Assembly (NCBI GenBank): GCA_964023275.1
Contig: OZ029913.1
Coordinates: 54,533,976 to 54,597,975, forward strand
Length of the DNA stretch: 64,000 bases
From: Norana najaformis
Taxonomy: Eukaryota > Annelida > Clitellata > Crassiclitellata > Hormogastridae
Direction: 5' to 3'
Shown here: in pieces, positions 63,401-64,000 of the stretch
How the letters are laid out: each line of letters opens with the position of its first letter
Position numbering within the stretch: position 1 is the stretch's first letter
Made by a program: the position numbers and the translations under genes
The notes under the pieces: generated by a model
Database searches by the model: none
What the model saw: the letters and a program-made list of their open reading frames with translations, nothing else
What the model was told of the DNA's origin: nothing

Positions 63401-64000
63401 TTTGAATTTGTTCCCAAAAAATGCACGTAAGTCTATCTGAAAAAACAACTTATATACACTTTATGTAAATTAATTATAAATAAGCATCACATATGGTAGT
63501 TAAGTTTTTGGTTATGTTCATTCTGACTCTCTTTGTTTTCAAGGTCAGTTGGACTGATATTCCAGTTGGACTGATATTCTGTTGATCTTTTTTCATTTTA
63601 AACTGATTTGATATCAGCAGGACTTCAGTCCCTTCTGGGTCTGCCCTTTGAATCCCAGAAACATTTTTGTAGAAGTTATTACGCTGTTGCTGGGAATAAT
63701 AAACAAAATGAATGAACAAATGTACAGTTGTACACAGATGCATATACACACATCCCAAAATTTTCCCAAACACCCAGCGCTTTAAAATGCCTGAAACCCT
63801 TAAAAGACTGAAGAACATAATGTAAGCATACAGAGTCAGCCTTCTCTTGATCAAAAGCCAGCTTTTCCATCAGCACGTTAGTATCATCCGACTTCTTCTT
63901 AAGCTCCGGTTCCAAGGCGACCAGTTCCACTTTCATCTTATCAATAAGTTCATTGGTCTCGAGCAGTTTTGTTAGACCATTCTTCACTTTGTCACGGGCC
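42335..64000 (-). CDS. DNAH6-like: Axonemal dynein heavy chain, DNAH6-like, C-terminal third (25 exons, partial)
   Basis: Dynein heavy chains are the ATP-driven motors of cilia and flagella. The joined exons from the right edge to the stop at 42337-42335 give about 1,477 codons in one frame. In order: stalk helix CC1 ([20 protein letters not shown]), microtubule-binding domain, returning helix CC2, AAA5 ([19 protein letters not shown]), AAA6 ([40 protein letters not shown]) and the C-terminal domain ([36 protein letters not shown]). The C-terminal third best matches what I recall of DNAH6 ([40 protein letters not shown]). DNAH1 and other inner-arm types remain possible. Families of this kind are about 4,100-4,300 residues, so the tail, linker and AAA1-4 lie beyond the right edge. 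23 of 24 introns are GT-AG; one looks GC-AG. Confidence 0.93.
42890..43225 (-). mobile_element. LINE reverse transcriptase core fragment
   Basis: Minus strand contains [11 protein letters not shown] (43161-43193) and, after a one-base frame change, YADDVRLYL with the catalytic YADD at 43079-43090. These are reverse transcriptase motifs of non-LTR elements. Truncated at both ends, inside the last dynein intron. Confidence 0.8.
43334..43720 (-). CDS. Dynein exon d24 (C-terminal domain)
   Basis: Largest dynein exon: [37 protein letters not shown] and [14 protein letters not shown]. Donor GTCAGT. Confidence 0.95.
43870..44110 (-). mobile_element. LINE 3' end fragment
   Basis: Minus strand reads [15 protein letters not shown], a stop, then [17 protein letters not shown]: again the WN.LP...SFK..LKTH.F ending. 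Overlaps the left arm of the inverted repeat at 44098. In the dynein d23-d24 intron. Confidence 0.65.
44098..44796. repeat. Large inverted repeat (foldback-like)
   Basis: Left arm 44098-44185 pairs with right arm 44637-44796. The core AAGAAGACCCACTCATCCAA TAAAT at 44154-44180 is perfectly mirrored at 44637-44662; outer parts (GCCAGCATCAGAACACAA, TCGAATTCAATGATTC) also pair. The right arm carries about 75 extra bases. Part of the left arm (44171-44230) is repeated directly at 44249-44325. Confidence 0.75.
44505..44855 (+). repeat. Family D 3' end, interrupted
   Basis: First part GGGGCTTCTCCAATTTTTGA and CGAAGCAACCATCGATTGG (to about 44595), then foreign sequence, then the tail GACAATGGTGCTATGGAAGT AATTGGACTAGATTCGATT, which ends about ten bases from the donor of dynein exon d23. 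Confidence 0.5.
44856..45102 (-). CDS. Dynein exon d23 (C-terminal domain)
   Basis: [53 protein letters not shown]. The donor at 44854-44855 abuts the 3' tail of a repeat. Confidence 0.95.
45428..45514 (-). CDS. Dynein exon d22 (GC donor)
   Basis: 29 whole codons: [29 protein letters not shown]. The best donor after the last conserved residue is AAG/GCAAGG at 45422-45430, so this intron is probably GC-AG. The only nearby GT (inside TCGGTTATC) would delete three residues. Confidence 0.88.
45670..45701. repeat. (GT)n microsatellite
   Basis: TGTGTGTGTGTGTGTGTGTG, in the dynein d21-d22 intron. Confidence 0.95.
45770..46005. repeat. Copy 1 of a 230-bp intronic repeat pair
   Basis: Closely matches 51208-51440 in the same orientation (CTTGTTTACATTTCCAAATC, GAGATGTTCATTAAAGGAGC, CTCAGTGTTGGTCAGCAATA). 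Lies between dynein exons d21 and d22. Confidence 0.8.
46101..46271 (-). CDS. Dynein exon d21
   Basis: 57 whole codons: [20 protein letters not shown] then NDDIVYELA, a DNAH6-like C-terminal segment. Confidence 0.94.
46272..47902 (-). other. Dynein intron d20-d21, 1.6 kb
   Basis: No element recognised. 46600-46830 is GC-richer, with an open minus-strand stretch lacking any known motif. The other dynein introns at 48025-48975, 49091-49543, 49649-50030, 50132-50765, 51642-52104 and 52839-53528 likewise show only AT-rich sequence and a short GAGA/GAAGAAGCAACA repeat near 48355-48412. Confidence 0.5.
47903..48024 (-). CDS. Dynein exon d20
   Basis: [38 protein letters not shown] 48025-48026, donor GTATGA. 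Confidence 0.95.
48976..49090 (-). CDS. Dynein exon d19
   Basis: [20 protein letters not shown]; the ITYGGRVTD motif is diagnostic of dynein heavy chains. Confidence 0.95.
49544..49648 (-). CDS. Dynein exon d18
   Basis: [20 protein letters not shown] and [12 protein letters not shown]. 35 whole codons. Confidence 0.95.
50031..50131 (-). CDS. Dynein exon d17
   Basis: [20 protein letters not shown] and [11 protein letters not shown] 50132-50133, GTGAGA donor. Confidence 0.95.
50766..51006 (-). CDS. Dynein exon d16 (AAA6)
   Basis: [57 protein letters not shown]. Confidence 0.95.
51208..51440. repeat. Copy 2 of a 230-bp intronic repeat pair
   Basis: See 45770-46005. Lies between dynein exons d15 and d16. 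Its middle, GGAGCTATATGAATGTCTGG TTACGTTAC, resembles the LINE/SINE tails elsewhere in the window. Confidence 0.8.
51548..51641 (-). CDS. Dynein exon d15 (AAA6)
   Basis: [20 protein letters not shown] and DWVFLQ. The SLGQGQG.AE motif is universal in dyneins. Confidence 0.95.
52105..52390 (+). mobile_element. LINE 3' end, family C, sense copy
   Basis: Plus strand starts [13 protein letters not shown], the FK..LKTFLF end of a LINE protein, and ends in GTAGAAATCTTGGGGTTATG with a GATTATGATTACGATTA tail. Inverse orientation to the other two good copies. Confidence 0.65.
52648..52838 (-). CDS. Dynein exon d14 (AAA6)
   Basis: [20 protein letters not shown] and [20 protein letters not shown], the AAA6 region with the conserved STGSDP loop. 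Confidence 0.95.
53529..53705 (-). CDS. Dynein exon d13 (Pro-rich linker)
   Basis: 59 whole codons. Starts [12 protein letters not shown], then [20 protein letters not shown] and the conserved [17 protein letters not shown]. The Pro/Asp-rich stretch is not something I recall from vertebrate DNAH6. Confidence 0.92.
53940..54213 (-). CDS. Dynein exon d12
   Basis: [33 protein letters not shown], then a more divergent Trp-rich segment ending QFGQLQ. Confidence 0.94.
54310..54545 (-). repeat. SINE family E copy
   Basis: GATGAGGGTGGGTGGCCAAT, CTGATCTCCCCAAC, CATTTTATAGCAGAATTCAC match the family E body; head at 54520-54545 includes CAATCATTAGAATACC. Confidence 0.55.
54954..55240 (-). CDS. Dynein exon d11 (between AAA5 and AAA6)
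   Basis: 95 codons + 2: [50 protein letters not shown]. Confidence 0.95.
55372..55426. repeat. (ACAT)n microsatellite
   Basis: TACATACATTACATACATAC and on. Confidence 0.95.
55525..55790 (-). mobile_element. LINE 3' end, family C
   Basis: Same family as 35685-35945 (CACGGGGACCAGCTTATTCA, AGTCAGGATAGGATCTGTGA). In the dynein d10-d11 intron. Confidence 0.65.
55928..56108 (-). CDS. Dynein exon d10 (AAA5 end)
   Basis: [20 protein letters not shown] and [21 protein letters not shown] 56109-56110, donor GTCTGT. Confidence 0.95.
56213..56282 (-). repeat. Retroelement tail with (ATT)n
   Basis: AATAATAATAATAATACAAT TTATATAGCGCCATAGCAC; minus sense reads GGCGCTATATAAATTG followed by ATT repeats, a related tail class. 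Confidence 0.6.
56636..56790 (+). repeat. Family D 3' end
   Basis: GCTTCTCCAATGGTACATGA, GAAGCGACCATCGATTGATG, then TAGCATTATGATAACAGCAC TATAGAAGTCATTAGATCAG. Confidence 0.55.
56880..57080 (+). repeat. SINE family B
   Basis: Head GTTTGAGTGCTCGCCTCGTA with B box AAGTTCAAGCCTCCCC, body AACAAGTCCTCCATACACAA, tail TTTAATAAATGTAGAAATAA. In the dynein intron between d9 and d10. Confidence 0.65.
57226..57398 (-). CDS. Dynein exon d9 (AAA5)
   Basis: [40 protein letters not shown]; the TTK.NPHY.PE motif is universal in axonemal dyneins. Confidence 0.95.
57448..57560 (-). mobile_element. LINE 3' tail, family G
   Basis: Minus strand: the GAGTTTATTCTTGAAGTGGT GCTTATAAATGTC tail with ATTACAATTACAG, matching 13035-13110. 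In the dynein d8-d9 intron. Confidence 0.55.
58241..58426 (-). CDS. Dynein exon d8 (AAA5)
   Basis: 62 whole codons: [20 protein letters not shown] and [19 protein letters not shown]. The donor is GTTAGT. Its 3' part with donor is copied at 59443-59594. Confidence 0.95.
58563..58643. repeat. 26-bp tandem repeat, three copies
   Basis: ACATACATGGATACGTACAC ACATAC, last two copies identical. In the dynein d7-d8 intron. Confidence 0.75.
58700..58952 (-). repeat. tRNA-derived SINE, family E
   Basis: Minus-strand head AGTCTAATGGTTAGCGTGCT (A box) with decayed B box GGTTAATACC; body shared with 31130-31310, 54310-54545 and 60270-60560 (ACTTGATCTTCCCACT-type, TCAGTGTACTCATTTTTATA). Confidence 0.65.
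59094..59396 (-). CDS. Dynein exon d7 (AAA5)
   Basis: 101 whole codons: [53 protein letters not shown]. Confidence 0.95.
59505..59594 (-). pseudogene. Partial copy of dynein exon d8 with splice donor
   Basis: Lies in the intron between d6 and d7. About 140 bp (59443-59580) repeats 58186-58316, covering the end of exon d8, its GTTAGT donor and intron sequence beyond. The frame is still open ([12 protein letters not shown]). With an AG at 59595-59596 it could form a 90-base, phase 0-0 exon. Whether it is ever spliced in cannot be told; most likely a decaying pseudoexon. Confidence 0.75.
59930..60167 (-). CDS. Dynein exon d6 (stalk CC2)
   Basis: Long helix: [20 protein letters not shown] to [20 protein letters not shown]. 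Ends phase 0. Confidence 0.95.
60270..60560 (-). repeat. SINE family E copy, diverged
   Basis: Shares GTTAGCAACTTCATTTTCTT, CTGTGATTCTCCCACTGG and TTTACAGCTAAGTTAACTC with other family E copies. Confidence 0.5.
60881..60963 (-). CDS. Dynein exon d5 (start of CC2)
   Basis: 27 codons + 2: [27 protein letters not shown] 60964-60965, donor GTTAGT. Confidence 0.93.
61206..61340. repeat. (ACAT)n/(AT)n microsatellite
   Basis: Mixed ACAT, CACA and TATA units in the dynein d4-d5 intron. Confidence 0.9.
61414..61576 (-). CDS. Dynein exon d4 (microtubule-binding domain)
   Basis: [20 protein letters not shown], then a Lys-rich helix and [11 protein letters not shown]; matches the small globular microtubule-binding domain at the stalk tip. 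Confidence 0.94.
62198..62307 (-). CDS. Dynein exon d3 (entry to microtubule-binding domain)
   Basis: [20 protein letters not shown] and [11 protein letters not shown]. Splits a Pro codon at donor GTAAGC. Confidence 0.94.
62480..62870 (+). mobile_element. LINE-like 3' end, family D
   Basis: Plus strand includes [14 protein letters not shown] and [12 protein letters not shown], a decayed WNSLP...SKLK..LF ending, and finishes with GGCAGTATAGAAGTTATTAG and an AATAGATTAGATTAG tail. Related to 16760, 44505 and 56636. Confidence 0.55.
63024..63132. repeat. (CAC/CAT)n low-complexity tract
   Basis: ACCACCATCACCACCATCAT and ACCACACCACACCACACC; produces a His-rich plus-strand open frame that is not a gene. 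Ends about 28 bases from the donor of dynein exon d2. Confidence 0.9.
63160..63285 (-). CDS. Dynein exon d2 (stalk CC1 end)
   Basis: 42 whole codons: [20 protein letters not shown] then [10 protein letters not shown], the near-invariant stalk motif of dyneins. Confidence 0.95.
63832..64000 (-). CDS. Dynein exon d1 (stalk CC1, cut by window edge)
   Basis: Contains [20 protein letters not shown] and [14 protein letters not shown], the first stalk helix. The right border is the window edge; the donor is GTATGC. Phase 0 out. Confidence 0.93.

Overview
This is a window from an intron-rich animal (bilaterian invertebrate) nuclear genome. It is AT-rich, packed with microsatellites and decayed retroelements, and carries parts of two large conserved cytoskeletal genes, both on the minus strand. 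The proteins are clearly metazoan. The repeat style (many short LINE and tRNA-SINE tails, TACA/CTAT microsatellites) would suit a marine lophotrochozoan such as a mollusc, but the sequence alone does not settle the species.

Positions 1094-29789 (minus strand, first coding exon at 29660-29789, probable non-coding first exon near 35096-35290) hold the 5' two thirds of a conventional beta-spectrin gene. I traced 30 coding exons by hand. All have canonical AG/GT borders and join in one continuous frame of 1,663 codons plus 2 bases: an N-terminal tail, two calponin-homology (CH) domains and about twelve and a half spectrin repeats. The last repeats, where ankyrin binding and tetramerisation lie, and any PH domain are beyond the left edge.

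Positions about 35291-42334 are intergenic: retroelement fragments, microsatellites, a CpG-richer stretch of unknown nature (36440-36900) and, just behind the dynein stop codon, a 25-bp minisatellite.

Positions 42335-64000 (minus strand) hold the 3' third of an axonemal dynein heavy chain, most like DNAH6 (a single-headed inner-arm dynein). I traced 25 exons, about 1,477 codons, from the stalk coiled coil through the microtubule-binding domain, AAA5, AAA6 and the C-terminal domain to the stop codon. One intron appears to use a GC donor. The 5' two thirds are beyond the right edge. Both genes concern the cytoskeleton (membrane skeleton and ciliary motility), but nothing in the sequence shows joint regulation.

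The introns hold 3' ends of several LINE families (CR1/L2-like reverse transcriptase C-termini, one fragment with the YADD catalytic motif), several tRNA-derived SINE families, a roughly 1.4-kb non-autonomous DNA transposon, an inverted-repeat structure and many tandem repeats. The most unusual signals are three partial duplications of exon-plus-splice-site in neighbouring introns (from spectrin exons 21 and 27 and dynein exon d8), one of which forms a potentially usable in-frame 90-base exon, and a 41-codon open, spliceable-looking plus-strand segment at 12436-12562. No bacterial-type system, CRISPR array, rRNA or intact tRNA gene was seen.
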